From Chitinophaga sp. S165 (GTDB lineage Bacteria; Bacteroidota; Bacteroidia; Chitinophagales; Chitinophagaceae), in assembly GCF_003182155.1 (NCBI RefSeq), contig NZ_QGTG01000002.1:558001-622000 (forward strand): a stretch of 64,000 bases of DNA, read 5' to 3'. This document shows, piece after piece, positions 63,858-64,000 of the stretch; the first letter of the stretch is position 1, and the number at the start of each line of letters is the position of its first letter. Under the pieces are notes generated by a model. That model did not search any database and had not been told where the DNA came from. It was given only the letters and a program-made list of their open reading frames with translations. Made by a program: the position numbers and the translations under genes.

Positions 63858-64000
63858 TCAGTGATTCTCTTCTTCTACAGGAGCAGTCTCTACTACCGGT
63901 GCAGCAGCTGTATCGACAGCTACTTCTCTTGCAGCATCTGCTTTCTTCTTCTCTTCCAGGTACTTGGCAGTCTCGGTACCGAGGTTTACCAATTGTACCA
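63858..64000 (-). CDS. 3' end of a gene with an Ala/Glu-rich C-terminal tail (partial)
   Basis: On the minus strand a frame enters from beyond the window edge and ends with TGA at 63858-63860. The 46 visible residues start VQLVNLGTETAKYLEEKKKADA and end in an acidic Ala/Val/Pro/Glu tail (EEENH). The steady codon use and following terminator show it is a real gene. The tail alone does not identify the protein. Confidence 0.7.
   Translation of the reverse strand, partial: VQLVNLGTETAKYLEEKKKADAAREVAVDTAAAPVVETAPVEEENH

Overview
The window is a chromosomal segment from a member of the Bacteroidota, most likely a Chitinophagaceae/Chitinophaga-like organism (inferred). The indications are: repeated promoter -7 elements of the form TAnnTTTG with almost no Shine-Dalgarno sequences; many lipoproteins; typical Bacteroidota families (S46 dipeptidyl peptidase, OMP beta-barrel proteins, DUF5106-type TlpA proteins, DUF3857 transglutaminase, NagZ-beta-lactamase fusion); a RadA/ComF/GPx/HolB/RicT block; and sigma-54 factor RpoN with a typical RpoN box. 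Apart from possible single-gene exceptions it reads as core genome: no integrase, transposase, CRISPR array, rRNA or prophage structure was seen. There is one tRNA, Thr(CGT).

Layout. 0.5-7.4 kb: YugP-like protease (minus), then radA, comF, gpx, holB and ricT (plus); holB-ricT synteny is the same as in Firmicutes. 7.5-11.2 kb: NdpA-like nucleoid protein and a lipoprotein (minus), an SMP-30-like propeller (plus). 11.2-14.3 kb: a minus-strand operon lptB - GH3-family acyl-adenylating protein - fabG, ending in a strong hairpin. 14.5-15.5 kb: metF. 15.8-18.1 kb: three tandem paralogous outer-membrane beta-barrel proteins. 18.3-25.2 kb: a TlpA-like thioredoxin (minus), then rlmD with two rhomboid-fold proteins (one catalytic, one lacking the catalytic residues) and two tandem endonuclease/exonuclease/phosphatase-fold membrane proteins. 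25.2-28.5 kb: cysS, an M28/glutaminyl-cyclase lipoprotein and an AlkA-like glycosylase. 28.6-33.3 kb: recA, a PAP2-like membrane protein, rpoN, rnhB and a coiled-coil lipoprotein (minus). 33.5-36.3 kb: S46 peptidase and an IPT/TIG lipoprotein. 36.3-38.3 kb: minus-strand cluster alkB - SIR2-like - META lipoprotein. 38.4-45.0 kb: typA, alpha/beta hydrolase, membrane patatin, heme A synthase. 45.2-50.9 kb: small secreted protein, NagZ-AmpC-like fusion, adk, obgE. 51-56 kb: collagen-like lipoprotein, several unknowns, DUF2306 membrane protein, TPR lipoprotein, an orphan basic protein behind a repeat-rich promoter. 56-64 kb: tRNA-Thr, ybaB, a geranylgeranyl-reductase-family oxidoreductase with DUF2891 and DUF3857 proteins, a Dabb protein, a two-gene ABC transporter and the 3' end of a further gene.

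How it works together. Much of the window is information processing (radA, holB, recA, rpoN, rnhB, rlmD, cysS, typA, obgE, tRNA) interleaved with envelope and lipid functions. DNA-damage functions recur (radA, recA, AlkA-like, alkB). The most unusual grouping is the alkB/SIR2-like/META cluster, whose promoter overlaps an imperfect palindrome. Other structures not explained by genes are a perfect 35-bp inverted repeat near the left edge, an orphan terminator-like hairpin upstream of radA, -7 promoter elements lying only 4-9 nt from start codons (suggesting leaderless mRNAs), and a cluster of 11-bp-phased repeats upstream of the gene at 55386. All functional assignments come from reading motifs by eye; no database search was possible.
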